NCBI RefSeq assembly: GCF_938010525.1
Contig: NZ_CALLVK010000015.1
Location: 19,559 to 83,558, forward strand
Length of the DNA stretch: 64,000 bases
Source of the DNA: Abiotrophia sp938010525
Lineage (GTDB): Bacteria > Bacillota > Bacilli > Lactobacillales > Aerococcaceae
Direction: 5' to 3'
The position numbers and the translations under genes are program-made. The notes below the pieces were generated by a model. That model was not told the origin of the DNA, did no database searches, and worked only from the letters and a program-made list of their open reading frames with translations. Shown one piece after another: positions 16,721 to 25,906 of the stretch. Numbering within the stretch: the first letter of the stretch is position 1; each line of letters opens with the position of its first letter.

Positions 16721-16967
16721 GCCAATCGAAACATCTCCATTAGCGCATATACCAACACTCCCTTTGCTCTTATTGGTCATTATTTCATATCTAGGTATGA
16801 CCTATCTCGCGAAAATTTCTGATGGCTACTTTAAATGGCGGTCTTTTCTGCTTATGCAAGTAGGACTTAGTCTGGTAGCTTTATTTCTCAAACTAAACTT
16901 GGTGTTAGTTCTAGGCTTAGTTTTTTTTGACGCTGTCCTCTATATTTTTAAGTTGTCTAAGTATTGA
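16713..16967 (+). CDS. Small hydrophobic membrane protein
   Basis: An 84-residue protein with two or three predicted membrane segments (about residues 15-33, 40-75) and a short acidic N-terminus. It matches no family I recognise. The ATG at 16713 lies inside the end of the RDD gene with an AAGG-type site upstream, so the two are probably co-translated and may form a complex. Upstream in-frame ATGs would place the start deep within the RDD gene and are rejected. The GH65 gene begins 14 bp after the stop. Confidence 0.62.
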   Translation: MNEPIETSPLAHIPTLPLLLLVIISYLGMTYLAKISDGYFKWRSFLLMQVGLSLVALFLKLNLVLVLGLVFFDAVLYIFKLSKY

Positions 16968-16981
16968 TGAAGGAGGTCGCT

Positions 16982-19315
16982 ATGGAAAATATTGAATACT
17001 TGACTGGGAAAGTAAAAGGAATAAGAGAGTCCAGATTCCAATCAAAATGGATTCGAAAATTTGAGACCATTTTCGCGCAAGGTAATGGCTATATGGGGAT
17101 ACGCGCGTCAACTGAGGAACGATATATCAATGAAAAGCGAGGTGCTTTCATTGCAGGAAATTTCAATCAGTTTGATGAGAATGAAGTGACTGAATTAGCC
17201 AACTGTCCTGATATGACTGCAGTGGAGATTAAGGTTAATGGCAACAGAATTAACCTAGATTCGGGCCAAGTTGAAGATTATAGGCGACAAATAGACTTAA
17301 TGACGGGTGAGGTTACACGCCACTTTAAGTGGGGACTAGATGAAGTTAGACTAGAATGGTCCTCCAAGCGCTTCGTTTCACTAAAAGATCTTCATGCTTT
17401 TTGTCATCACATTGAGTTAAGGAATTGTTCCAACAAGTCAGTGACAGTCGAGATAGTATCCGGGATTGATGGGCAAATCACTAATAGTGGGGCCCAGCAC
17501 TTTACAGAAGGTGAGAAGCGACTACGCGACAATGTTTTTCTGCAGATGCTAGCCACAACAAGCCAATCCAAGAAAAGCCTAGTGACGACCTTATCCCATC
17601 GATTAAAAATTGAGGGAGAAGAGGCAAGTGTTGACCAGAGGTTCGATATACAGCGTCGACGTCTTCTAATGAACTATAAGCTAACCTTAGAACCTAATAG
17701 TCGTCTGGAACTTGAGAGATACGGGACCTATCATACGGATTTTGATTTAGATCGAGATTCCAATCTCTCGCTAGAAGATTGGGCTTGGGAAGATAATCGA
17801 TGTATCTATCAAATTGGCTATGATCAATTGTTAGACCAATCTCGAGCAAAATGGCATCGCGATGTTTGGCAATCGACACCTATTCACATTCAATCAAGCA
17901 GGGCTATGGACGACCTAGCTCTTTACTTCGCTAAATATCATCTTCAAATTATGACGCCAGCACATGATGAAAGGATGAATATTGGGGCTAAAGGTTTAAG
18001 TGGAGAGGGATACAAGGGACATACTTTCTGGGATACTGAATTATTCATGTTGCCTTACTTCACTTATTCGCAACCTACTACAGCAAGAAGTCTCTTAAAA
18101 TATCGTTACCTTGGATTAGAAGGTGCGCATGTCAAGGCACGAGATAATGGCTACCAGGGTGCCCAATATCCTTGGGAGGCTGCCTGGCCAAGTGATGGCG
18201 AGACAACCCCAGTCTGGGGAGCGGCAGATATTATTAAGGGCACCGCAACCAAAATCTGGTCGGGATTCATCGAGCAACACATTACTGGTGATGTGGCCTT
18301 TGCTGTTCAACAGTATGTTGATATTACGGATGATCAAGACTTCATGAAACAATATGGTTATGAAATTATCTTGGATACGGCTAAGTTTTGGGCCTCACGC
18401 TTAAACTATAACGATCAAGCTAATCGCTATGAAATCTGGGATGTCATCGGCCCCGATGAATACAAAGAGCATGTTAACAACAATGCCTTTACTAATTATA
18501 TTGCGCATTGGAATATGCAGCGTGCCTTAAGTCTGATTGCCGAACTCAGAGCGGAGCAAGAGCAAGTTTATCAAGAGCTAGATCGAGCTTTAGATTTAGA
18601 GCATTTAGAGACAGAGCTCAGTGATAAATTAAAACTCTTTTACCTACCTCAGCTTAACCAAGCAGGGATTTTACCTCAAGATGATAGCTATCTTGATAAG
18701 CAGGTAATTGACCTAAGTCCCTATAAGAATCAACTAGAAGTAGGCAGTCTCTTTAAGGTATATAATTTAGAGCAAGTTAATCAGATGCAGGTTTCTAAGC
18801 AAGCGGATGTCCTCTTATTAATCTTCTTGTTTGAACACTTGTTTGATAGGGAGGCTAAGCTAGCCAATTGGCACTATTATGAACCCAAAACAACACATGA
18901 TTCCTCACTATCGCTGTCCACTCATAGCATCTTAGCATCGGACTTGGGGGACCAGGCACTCGCCTATAGGCTTTTTAATGAGGCGATTAGCATCGATATG
19001 GGTAGCTTAATGACGTCATCAGATGATGGCATTCATGCTGCATCCCTTGGAGGAATATGGCAAATGGTAGTGTTTGGTTTTGGTGGTCTACGTTGCATTG
19101 ATGGGAAGTTGCGCATTCAACCGCATTTGCCAGCAGAGTGGCACCATTTGCACTACACTATTTTCTGGAAAGGAGTGAAGCTAGAAGTTAATGTGCAACC
19201 CAAGTCCTTTAGTGTGACTAATTATTCGGAATCAAAGTCAGTCAATTTCTTACATCATAATCGTGAGATTGAAATCGCACCGCAAACTACAATCGAGTTA
19301 CAGGAGGAAAACTAG
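16982..19315 (+). CDS. GH65 disaccharide phosphorylase
   Basis: A 777-residue cytoplasmic family 65 inverting phosphorylase, cleaving an alpha-glucosyl disaccharide with phosphate to beta-glucose 1-phosphate and a free sugar. The F-W-D-T-E-L-F block (near residue 350) and the general acid in G-P-D-E493-Y-K-E-H-V-N-N-N are diagnostic, followed by T-T-H-D-S-S-L-S (phosphate-binding region). The wording of these motifs leans toward the kojibiose/nigerose-type branch rather than classical maltose phosphorylase, but specificity cannot be settled. AAGGAGG fixes the start at 16982 rather than the upstream ATGs. The beta-phosphoglucomutase gene downstream completes the pathway to glucose 6-phosphate. 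Confidence 0.9.
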   Translation: MENIEYLTGKVKGIRESRFQSKWIRKFETIFAQGNGYMGIRASTEERYINEKRGAFIAGNFNQFDENEVTELANCPDMTAVEIKVNGNRINLDSGQVEDYRRQIDLMTGEVTRHFKWGLDEVRLEWSSKRFVSLKDLHAFCHHIELRNCSNKSVTVEIVSGIDGQITNSGAQHFTEGEKRLRDNVFLQMLATTSQSKKSLVTTLSHRLKIEGEEASVDQRFDIQRRRLLMNYKLTLEPNSRLELERYGTYHTDFDLDRDSNLSLEDWAWEDNRCIYQIGYDQLLDQSRAKWHRDVWQSTPIHIQSSRAMDDLALYFAKYHLQIMTPAHDERMNIGAKGLSGEGYKGHTFWDTELFMLPYFTYSQPTTARSLLKYRYLGLEGAHVKARDNGYQGAQYPWEAAWPSDGETTPVWGAADIIKGTATKIWSGFIEQHITGDVAFAVQQYVDITDDQDFMKQYGYEIILDTAKFWASRLNYNDQANRYEIWDVIGPDEYKEHVNNNAFTNYIAHWNMQRALSLIAELRAEQEQVYQELDRALDLEHLETELSDKLKLFYLPQLNQAGILPQDDSYLDKQVIDLSPYKNQLEVGSLFKVYNLEQVNQMQVSKQADVLLLIFLFEHLFDREAKLANWHYYEPKTTHDSSLSLSTHSILASDLGDQALAYRLFNEAISIDMGSLMTSSDDGIHAASLGGIWQMVVFGFGGLRCIDGKLRIQPHLPAEWHHLHYTIFWKGVKLEVNVQPKSFSVTNYSESKSVNFLHHNREIEIAPQTTIELQEEN

Positions 19316-19316
19316 T

Positions 19317-20594
19317 ATGAAACCCGTATTCAAAAAAGTAGCAGCAACCCTTATGGCGACACTTGGCTTATTATCAGCGACAGTACCTTTTCAAAAAGTA
19401 GTTGGAGCACAGGAAAATTTAGGAGATTTTTCAGGACAGACCTTAAAAGTCGGGCTCTGGGGAGGTAGTGATCAGGAAGAAAAGACCCTAGATGCATTGA
19501 TTAAGAAGTTCGAAGAGAAGACACATGCCACTGTAGAGAAAAAAGTCTACACAGACTATAATACGCAAATTCAAGCAGATATGGTTGGGCGGACTGCACC
19601 AGATGTTTATTATGTAGATATGTCTATGTTGCCATTCTTCGTTGAACAAGGTGGTTTGGCTGAGCTAGATGCAAGTAAGTTTCAAACTGATAAATTCTAT
19701 TCCTCAATCATTGATGCTTTCTCAAGGGATGGAAAACTCTATGCTGTTCCAAAGGACTTTTCAACCTTAGCTATGTACCTAAACACTGGTATGTTTGAGA
19801 AAGCTGGTGTATCAGTAGATGAGGTTCCTGATAGTTTTGAAGAACTCTTAAAATGGTTGCCAGAATTTCAAGCTAAACTAGATAAAGCCTATGGGCCTGG
19901 TAAGGTCAAAGCAATTAGCTATAACCAAGACTTAGCTCGTAACCTTCACATTGCTGAACGTGGTGGTGCAAATCCAGTCACAGAGGACAACCGTTCCAAT
20001 TTGCAAGACACTGCAGTTGTTGAGAACCTTAATTTCTACAAACAGTTAGTCGATACAGGGGCCGCTGCTACACCAAAAGAAGTTGGGACTGGTTGGAATG
20101 GTGAGGCCTTCGGTACAGAAAAAGTGGCCATCATGGATGAAGGGAACTGGGTCTACCAGTTGTTGAAACAACAATATTCTGATGTCAAGTTCAAAGTAAA
20201 AGAGATGCCAACTTACAAAGGGCAAAAAGGCTCCATGATGTTCTCAGTAGGTTGGGGTAAATACTCTGGAACTAAGAACAGTGAACTAGCAGATGCTTGG
20301 ATTCGCTATATCACTGGCGCCGAAGCTATGAAGGAATGGGTTGAGGGTACTGGGACCCTACCATCAAGACAAGACGTTGCTGAAGATGCCAAAATCACGG
20401 GTAACCAAGATTTAAATATGCACATTAAGGCCTGGGAATATGCTACCCCATGGCAAAAAGGACCTTCACTCTCTACCATTGCCAATGCCTATATGAACTT
20501 CTTACCTAAAGCCTTAGATGGTTCAGAAACACTGGAAGATGCGATGAAACACGCAGACGAACAGGCCAATACCGATATTGACGCAGGTAACTAA
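19317..20594 (+). CDS. ABC sugar transporter solute-binding protein (operon 2)
   Basis: A 425-residue extracellular binding protein of the family 1 type. A signal peptide spans about residues 1-31 (V-V-G-A-Q-E junction). As in the operon 1 protein there is no lipobox cysteine. Typical motifs include L-K-V-G-L-W-G-G-S-D, the D-V-Y-Y-V-D segment, W-N-G-E-A-F and W-V-E-G-T-G-T-L-P-S-R near the C-terminus. The start at 19317 has AGGAGG nine bases upstream, only two bases after the GH65 stop codon; an in-frame start inside the GH65 gene is rejected. It should deliver an alpha-glucosyl disaccharide to the permeases that follow. Confidence 0.9.
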   Translation: MKPVFKKVAATLMATLGLLSATVPFQKVVGAQENLGDFSGQTLKVGLWGGSDQEEKTLDALIKKFEEKTHATVEKKVYTDYNTQIQADMVGRTAPDVYYVDMSMLPFFVEQGGLAELDASKFQTDKFYSSIIDAFSRDGKLYAVPKDFSTLAMYLNTGMFEKAGVSVDEVPDSFEELLKWLPEFQAKLDKAYGPGKVKAISYNQDLARNLHIAERGGANPVTEDNRSNLQDTAVVENLNFYKQLVDTGAAATPKEVGTGWNGEAFGTEKVAIMDEGNWVYQLLKQQYSDVKFKVKEMPTYKGQKGSMMFSVGWGKYSGTKNSELADAWIRYITGAEAMKEWVEGTGTLPSRQDVAEDAKITGNQDLNMHIKAWEYATPWQKGPSLSTIANAYMNFLPKALDGSETLEDAMKHADEQANTDIDAGN

Positions 20595-20602
20595 GAAGAA
20601 TG

Positions 20603-20625
20603 GGGCTGAGGGTCAACCTTAGCCC
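20603..20625 (+). other. Intercistronic stem-loop after solute-binding protein gene
   Basis: GGGCTGAGG and CCTTAGCCC form a nine-base stem with a five-base loop and only a short weak T stretch. It occupies the same position as the hairpin at 10625-10660 in operon 1 and probably sets the binding protein to permease ratio. Confidence 0.62.
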
Positions 20626-20666
20626 TATTTATGGTTAATATCGATGTCGAAAGGAATGATGAGAGA

Positions 20667-21575
20667 ATGGCCGGGAAGATCAAGCAGAAAATGACCAAGC
20701 GACAGCGGGAAGAAATGCTACAGGCCTATACATTTCTATCTCCAACCTTTGTTATTGTGGGGATATTCTTCTTAATCTCCATTGTATTCGCTATATATTT
20801 ATCTTTTAATAGTGTCAATCTATTCAACAACCAATTTACCTTCAAGGGCCTGGCCAACTATCAGCGTATGTTAAGTGACAAGCGGGCAATGATTGCCTTA
20901 AAGAATACAGCTATTTTTGCCTTCGTGGTGGCACCTGTTCAGACGGTAGTGGCTTTGGTAGTGGCTTATGTATTAAACAACAAAGATTTGAAGGGGAGGA
21001 AGTTTTTTAAGTTAGTCTACTTTCTACCTACTCTAACATCTAGTTCTGCCCTGACGATGATTTTTATGTTTATCTTTAATGTTTATGGGCCTATCAATGA
21101 ATTTATGTTAAGCACCGGCATGATTACGGAGCGTATAAATTTTTTACAAGAGCCTCAATATGCACTGAAAGTCATTATGGTTATGAATATTTGGTCGACT
21201 GTGCCTTACTTCATGACAATTTATCTAGCTTCCTTGGTTGATTTACCTAAGGCCCTTTATGAAGCTGCGGACATAGATGGGGCATCGTCATTTCAGAAAT
21301 TTCGCTTTATTACGGTACCTTATTTACGCCCAGTCACTACATTTGTCCTTTTGTCTGGGTTAATTGGTACCTTCCAAATGTTTGACCAAGCCTACATTTT
21401 CTCTAATGGCTCTGGGGGACCAGCCAATTCGACCCTTACGCTAGCCTTGATGATTTATCAATATGCATTTGGGCAGATGAATACAATGGGCTATGCCGCC
21501 GCCTTAGCAATAGTATTGGCTATTGTAATCTTTTGTGTGTCACTATTGGCTGAGCAAGTAAACAGGGAAAGATAG
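20667..21575 (+). CDS. ABC sugar permease, MsmF type (operon 2)
   Basis: A 302-residue permease with six predicted helices and a basic N-terminal tail (K-I-K-Q-K-M-T-K-R-Q-R-E). The EAA loop is visible as Y-E-A-A-D-I-D-G-A-S-S-F-Q-K-F-R-F-I-T-V near residue 198-217. The start is uncertain: an ATG at 20631 lacks a ribosome site, whereas AAAGGA lies about 12 bases before the ATG at 20667. It pairs with the following permease, whose GTG begins immediately after its stop codon. There is no ATPase gene nearby. Confidence 0.88.
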   Translation: MAGKIKQKMTKRQREEMLQAYTFLSPTFVIVGIFFLISIVFAIYLSFNSVNLFNNQFTFKGLANYQRMLSDKRAMIALKNTAIFAFVVAPVQTVVALVVAYVLNNKDLKGRKFFKLVYFLPTLTSSSALTMIFMFIFNVYGPINEFMLSTGMITERINFLQEPQYALKVIMVMNIWSTVPYFMTIYLASLVDLPKALYEAADIDGASSFQKFRFITVPYLRPVTTFVLLSGLIGTFQMFDQAYIFSNGSGGPANSTLTLALMIYQYAFGQMNTMGYAAALAIVLAIVIFCVSLLAEQVNRER

Positions 21576-22415
21576 GTGTCATGGCAAATGAAGCAGAAGA
21601 ACTTTTTCAAATATTTACTTTACGGCATTTTGATAGTGTATGCGGTATTAACTTTGTATCCATTTATATGGGCCTTTACCGCTTCATTTAAGCCCTTGAA
21701 GGAAATTGTCAGTGGAGACTTGTCCTTTATTCCTAAGGAATTTACGACGGATGCCTACGCCTATATTTTTGGTAGGTCTTCCTTATTTAGCCAGTGGTTT
21801 ATCAACTCGGTCATCATCTCGGTAATAGGGACAACCGTCAATATTTTCCTTAACACTATGGCGGGTTATGCATTAGCACGACTCAGTTTCCCAGGTAGAC
21901 AGCGAATTTTTTATGGGCTCTTGGCCATGATGATGGTACCAAGTCAGGTTTTATTAATTCCCAACTATTTGATTTTGGTCAATCTAGGTTTACTAGATTC
22001 ATTTGGGGCGCTGATTATACCTGCGGCCATCAATATTGGCAATATTTTTATGATGCGACAATTCTTTGTCTCCTTCCCTAAAGATATCGAAGAGGCAGCC
22101 TCAATTGATGGCCTAGGACGCTTCCAGACCTTCTTTAAAATTGTCATGCCGCTAGCCATGCCCTCTATCGCAACGCAAGCAGTCTTTACCTTTATGGGTT
22201 TCTGGAATGAGTTTATGAAACCTATGCTCTACATTTCAACGCCAAGTCGATACACGTTGACTTTGGGCTTACAAACCTTCCAAGCCAAGGATGGTGGCGT
22301 GCGATGGGATCATACGATGGCCGCTAGCATTATCACCATTATCCCGATTATTGCCATCTACTTAATCTTCAATAAATATTTCTTGAAAGGTATCCGAATG
22401 GATGGCGAAAAATAG
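21576..22415 (+). CDS. ABC sugar permease, MsmG type (operon 2)
   Basis: A 279-residue permease with six predicted helices. The EAA loop appears as E-E-A-A-S-I-D-G-L-G-R-F-Q-T-F-F-K-I-V-M-P near residues 171-191. The GTG at 21576 directly follows the upstream stop and has AGGGAAA about nine bases before it; an ATG at 21588 is the alternative. It completes the importer with the preceding permease and the binding protein. The regulator gene follows after 60 bp. Confidence 0.9.
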   Translation: MSWQMKQKNFFKYLLYGILIVYAVLTLYPFIWAFTASFKPLKEIVSGDLSFIPKEFTTDAYAYIFGRSSLFSQWFINSVIISVIGTTVNIFLNTMAGYALARLSFPGRQRIFYGLLAMMMVPSQVLLIPNYLILVNLGLLDSFGALIIPAAINIGNIFMMRQFFVSFPKDIEEAASIDGLGRFQTFFKIVMPLAMPSIATQAVFTFMGFWNEFMKPMLYISTPSRYTLTLGLQTFQAKDGGVRWDHTMAASIITIIPIIAIYLIFNKYFLKGIRMDGEK

Positions 22416-22475
22416 TGTTATAGCGATATTTATGCTATGCTAGCACCAGTATTGTGTGAAAGTGGGTAAAGTTTT

Positions 22476-23480
22476 ATGAAGGTGACAATAAAAGATGTGG
22501 CGCAAAAGGCGGGGGTCTCCATTGCCACAGTTTCGCGGGTCTTTAATGGCTATGATGATATTGGCCTAGCCACCAAGAATAAGGTAATAGAGGTAGCTAA
22601 GGAATTAGGCTATGTTCCTAATGCGGCGGCTAGAGCACTATCATCAAAGCAATATAAAAAGATTGCAATGGTCATCAATGACCTCAAGGTCTCCCGTACC
22701 AATACAATCCCCTTGGAAATTTTGACAGGGGTGTATGAGATGGCGGATATGCATGATGTGGATTACGTGCTACTGCTAACTAATAATCGCGACCAAGAGA
22801 AAAAGAGCCTATCCCAGTATTGCCTTGAGAATAATATTTCAGGATTAGTCTTGCATGGTTTCTCAACAGCTGATCCCTATCTATTAGAATTAGCCACGCT
22901 AAAGATTCCTAACCTACTAATAGATATACATCCAGAAGCGGCTGACTCCTATGGGATTGCGGTAAATAATGAAGTAGCAGCTTATCAGGCAACAGACTTC
23001 TTAATTAGTCGTGGACACCGGGCTATTGCCATGATTTCCGGGAAATCATGGGCGCAGGTCTCTAAGGACCGCGAGAGTGGCTATCAAAAATGTATGGCGG
23101 ATCACCATCTTCCGACTTTTATCTATGAAGGGCTCTTCTCTGAAGAGTATTCGGAGGAACTAGTTAAGGATATTCTTAGCGATCATCCCGAGATAACTGC
23201 GCTTTTCTGCGCCAGTGATTTAATGGCTATTGGGGCGATGAAGGGCATTCAAGCCATGAATCTCAATGTGCCCCAAGATATTTCGGTCATCGGATTTGAT
23301 GATATTGCCATTGCCAAGTACGTAACGCCAAGTCTCACCACAATCAAACAAGATATGCATGAGATAGGACGGAGATCCTGTGAGATATTGTTAGAGATTC
23401 TTGATAAGGGACAGATTGATCAGAAGCAATTTTATGTTAAACATAGCTTAATTGAACGGGAATCAGTCAGCAGTCGCTAA
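22476..23480 (+). CDS. LacI-family transcriptional regulator (operon 2)
   Basis: A 334-residue LacI/GalR repressor. Residues 3-50 form the helix-turn-helix (V-T-I-K-D-V-A-Q-K-A-G-V-S-I-A-T-V-S-R-V) and A-A-A-R-A-L-S-S hinge; the remainder is a well-preserved sugar-binding domain ending I-A-I-A-K-Y-V-T-P-S-L-T-T-I, characteristic of functional effector-responsive regulators. The two AAAACGTTTT-centred operators at 16240 and 16299 are its likely targets. It is cotranscribed with the transporter and with the mutase and glucosidase genes downstream, 17 bp apart from the former. Confidence 0.92.
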   Translation: MKVTIKDVAQKAGVSIATVSRVFNGYDDIGLATKNKVIEVAKELGYVPNAAARALSSKQYKKIAMVINDLKVSRTNTIPLEILTGVYEMADMHDVDYVLLLTNNRDQEKKSLSQYCLENNISGLVLHGFSTADPYLLELATLKIPNLLIDIHPEAADSYGIAVNNEVAAYQATDFLISRGHRAIAMISGKSWAQVSKDRESGYQKCMADHHLPTFIYEGLFSEEYSEELVKDILSDHPEITALFCASDLMAIGAMKGIQAMNLNVPQDISVIGFDDIAIAKYVTPSLTTIKQDMHEIGRRSCEILLEILDKGQIDQKQFYVKHSLIERESVSSR

Positions 23481-23497
23481 GACAAGGAGGACAGGCT

Positions 23498-24163
23498 ATG
23501 GCTATTCAAGCGGTCATATTTGATTTAGATGGCGTTATAACAGATACAGCGCATTTGCATTTTTTGGCCTGGAAAGAACTTGGGGATTCTCTTGGTGTCG
23601 AAGTCAGCTTGGAGCTAAATGAGCTCTTAAAAGGCATTAGTCGCCAAGAATCCTTGGAAATCATTCTAAAAGAGACAGGGATTTTTGATAACTTTACTGA
23701 TCTTGAACGTCTAGCGTTAGCCGACAGAAAAAACAGGGCATATGTGGCATCTCTTGAAAGTCTAAGCCCTCAAGACCTGCTACCAGGCATAGGAGATTGC
23801 CTAAAGGACTTAAAAAAACGAGGCATAAAAATCGGCTTAGCTTCTTCCAGTCAAAATGCTGGGCTGATTATCGAAAAATTAGGCCTTGAGCCTTATTTTG
23901 AGGCCATGGTAGATCCAAGGAGTTTGAGCAAGGGCAAGCCTGACCCAGAAATTTACCTTAAGGCGGCCGCTGCCCTGGGCCTGAGCCCAGCTAAGTGTGC
24001 AGGGGTAGAGGATGCGAGGGCAGGCATAGAAGCCATTCGGGCGGCCGGTATGACCGCGATTGCCCTTGGCCAATCGCTAGAGCATGTCCCAGCCGATTAT
24101 CATTTCTTGTCTACAAAGGACTTAGTGAATTTCAATTGGGATGACATTGTAAGTAAGGAGTGA
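23498..24163 (+). CDS. pgmB: Beta-phosphoglucomutase
   Basis: A 221-residue HAD-superfamily mutase converting beta-glucose 1-phosphate to glucose 6-phosphate. The nucleophile motif F-D9-L-D11-G-V-I-T-D-T, the cap-domain R-Q-E-S-L block, S-S-S-Q-N (motif II) and E-D-A-R-A-G-I (motif IV) are all present and match PgmB of lactic acid bacteria. AAGGAGG is well placed before the ATG. Its substrate is supplied by the GH65 phosphorylase in the same operon, and the GH13 gene starts seven bases after its stop. Length is typical of the family. Confidence 0.93.
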   Translation: MAIQAVIFDLDGVITDTAHLHFLAWKELGDSLGVEVSLELNELLKGISRQESLEIILKETGIFDNFTDLERLALADRKNRAYVASLESLSPQDLLPGIGDCLKDLKKRGIKIGLASSSQNAGLIIEKLGLEPYFEAMVDPRSLSKGKPDPEIYLKAAAALGLSPAKCAGVEDARAGIEAIRAAGMTAIALGQSLEHVPADYHFLSTKDLVNFNWDDIVSKE

Positions 24164-24169
24164 CGAAGC

Positions 24170-25843
24170 ATGGTCAAAACTAAATGGTGGCAAAATCGTG
24201 TTGCCTATCAGATTTACCCTAAGAGTTTCAAGGATAGTAATGGCGATGGGGTGGGCGATATCCGCGGTATTATTGAGAAGCTGGACTATCTCCAGTCGCT
24301 AGGAATCGGGATTATCTGGATTTCGCCTATTTATCAGTCGCCTTTTGTTGATCAAGGCTATGATATATCCGATTACTATGCCATTGACCCGATTTTTGGG
24401 ACCATGGAGGATTTTGATGAATTGATTGCGCAAGCAGATAAACGAGACATTAAAATTGTCATGGACCTGGTCGTAAACCACTGTTCAGACCAGCACCCCT
24501 GGTTCCAGGCGGCGCTTAAGGACCTATCCAGCCACTATGCAGATTATTTCTACTTTGTGGAAAGTCCGGACGGTCCACCTAATAACTGGCGCAGCTACTT
24601 TGGTGGCAGTGTGTGGGAAAAGCTGCCAGGCACCAACACCTACTATCTGCATAGTTTCCACAAGACCCAGCCCGACTTAAATTGGCAGAATCCGCGCCTA
24701 CGTCAGGAAATCTATCAGATGGTCAATTGGTGGCTGGACAAGGGCATTGCCGGCTTCCGCATTGATGCCATCATTAATATCAAGAAGAATCTGACTTGGC
24801 AATCTTATCCAGCCGATCGGCCAGATGGCCTAGTGGCGGTGCAGCGTTCACTGCAAGATGCCCAACCTATTGAGCCCTTCCTTAATGAACTTAAGGCGGA
24901 GTGTTTTGAGCCCCACCAGGCCTTTACGGTAGGGGAGGTCTTTGATGCATCGGAATCAGAGCTTCATGAGTTTATGGGCGATCAGGGCTACTTTTCTTCT
25001 ATTTTTGACTTTGGTCAGACTGAATTAGGCAAGAGCCCTCTAGGTTGGTATGATCATCAGCCGGTAACAGCTGAAATGATTAAGGAGGCTATTTTCCAGA
25101 CCCAAGCCAAAACGCAAGAGGCAGGCTACTGGTCGACCATTATTGAGAATCATGACGAGCCTCGCGGGGTGAATTTCTATCTGCAAGGCCAGGAAATTAA
25201 TGATAACAGCAAAAAGTTATTAGCGACTATGATGATGATGCGCCGAGGATTGCCCTTTATCTATCAAGGCCAAGAGATCGGGACAGAAAATCGTCAGTTT
25301 GAAAGCTTAGCTCAAGTCAATGATATCGATTCAATTAATGAGTATCATAATGCCCTCGCAAATGGATTAACGGACCAGGAGGCACTTGAGGTTCTAAATC
25401 GCTACTCTCGGGATAATGCGCGGATTCCGCTGAGATGGAACAAGCACAAGTGGGGCGGTTTTACGACGGGCCAGCCTTGGTTACAGGGCGCCGTGAAAGG
25501 TAACTTGACAGATGTGGCCAGCCAACTTGAGGATAAGCAGTCCCTCTGGTATTGGTATCAGACCTTAATTCAACTCAGAACTCGCTCCATATACGGAGAG
25601 GTCATTGTGTCGGGAAGTTTCTTGCCGCTTTTCCGTGAAGTGAAGAACCTAATGGCTTACGAGCGCTCAGACCAGACACACTGCCTCTGGGTACTTTTGA
25701 ATTATCAAAACCAAGAGCAGGTCCTTGATCTAGGGCGAAAATGGCAAAGTGTACTGCTCAATAATCTAGAGGAGCTAGACTCAACAGAAAATCAGGTCCT
25801 TAAGCTAGCGCCCTATCAAGCTCTTGTGCTAGTAATGGACTAG
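24170..25843 (+). CDS. GH13 alpha-glucosidase (oligo-1,6-glucosidase subfamily)
   Basis: A 557-residue intracellular family 13 hydrolase. Catalytic residues are the nucleophile in G-F-R-I-D199-A-I, the acid in T-V-G-E256-V-F and D329 in N-H-D329-E-P-R, almost the same numbering as Bacillus oligo-1,6-glucosidase. The N-terminus W-W-Q-N-R-V-A-Y-Q-I-Y-P-K-S-F is typical of the GH13 isomaltase/dextran glucosidase/trehalose 6-phosphate hydrolase group. Residue 200 is Ala rather than the Val usual in strict alpha-1,6 enzymes, so an alpha-1,4 or mixed preference is possible. It would process imported oligosaccharide alongside the phosphorylase. A palindromic array follows. Confidence 0.88.
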   Translation: MVKTKWWQNRVAYQIYPKSFKDSNGDGVGDIRGIIEKLDYLQSLGIGIIWISPIYQSPFVDQGYDISDYYAIDPIFGTMEDFDELIAQADKRDIKIVMDLVVNHCSDQHPWFQAALKDLSSHYADYFYFVESPDGPPNNWRSYFGGSVWEKLPGTNTYYLHSFHKTQPDLNWQNPRLRQEIYQMVNWWLDKGIAGFRIDAIINIKKNLTWQSYPADRPDGLVAVQRSLQDAQPIEPFLNELKAECFEPHQAFTVGEVFDASESELHEFMGDQGYFSSIFDFGQTELGKSPLGWYDHQPVTAEMIKEAIFQTQAKTQEAGYWSTIIENHDEPRGVNFYLQGQEINDNSKKLLATMMMMRRGLPFIYQGQEIGTENRQFESLAQVNDIDSINEYHNALANGLTDQEALEVLNRYSRDNARIPLRWNKHKWGGFTTGQPWLQGAVKGNLTDVASQLEDKQSLWYWYQTLIQLRTRSIYGEVIVSGSFLPLFREVKNLMAYERSDQTHCLWVLLNYQNQEQVLDLGRKWQSVLLNNLEELDSTENQVLKLAPYQALVLVMD

Positions 25844-25906
25844 GTAAAAGGGTGAGCTGCCTCAAGCCCTTTGGCGCGAAAAAGGGTTTCTGCCCCGATT
25901 GTGGCC

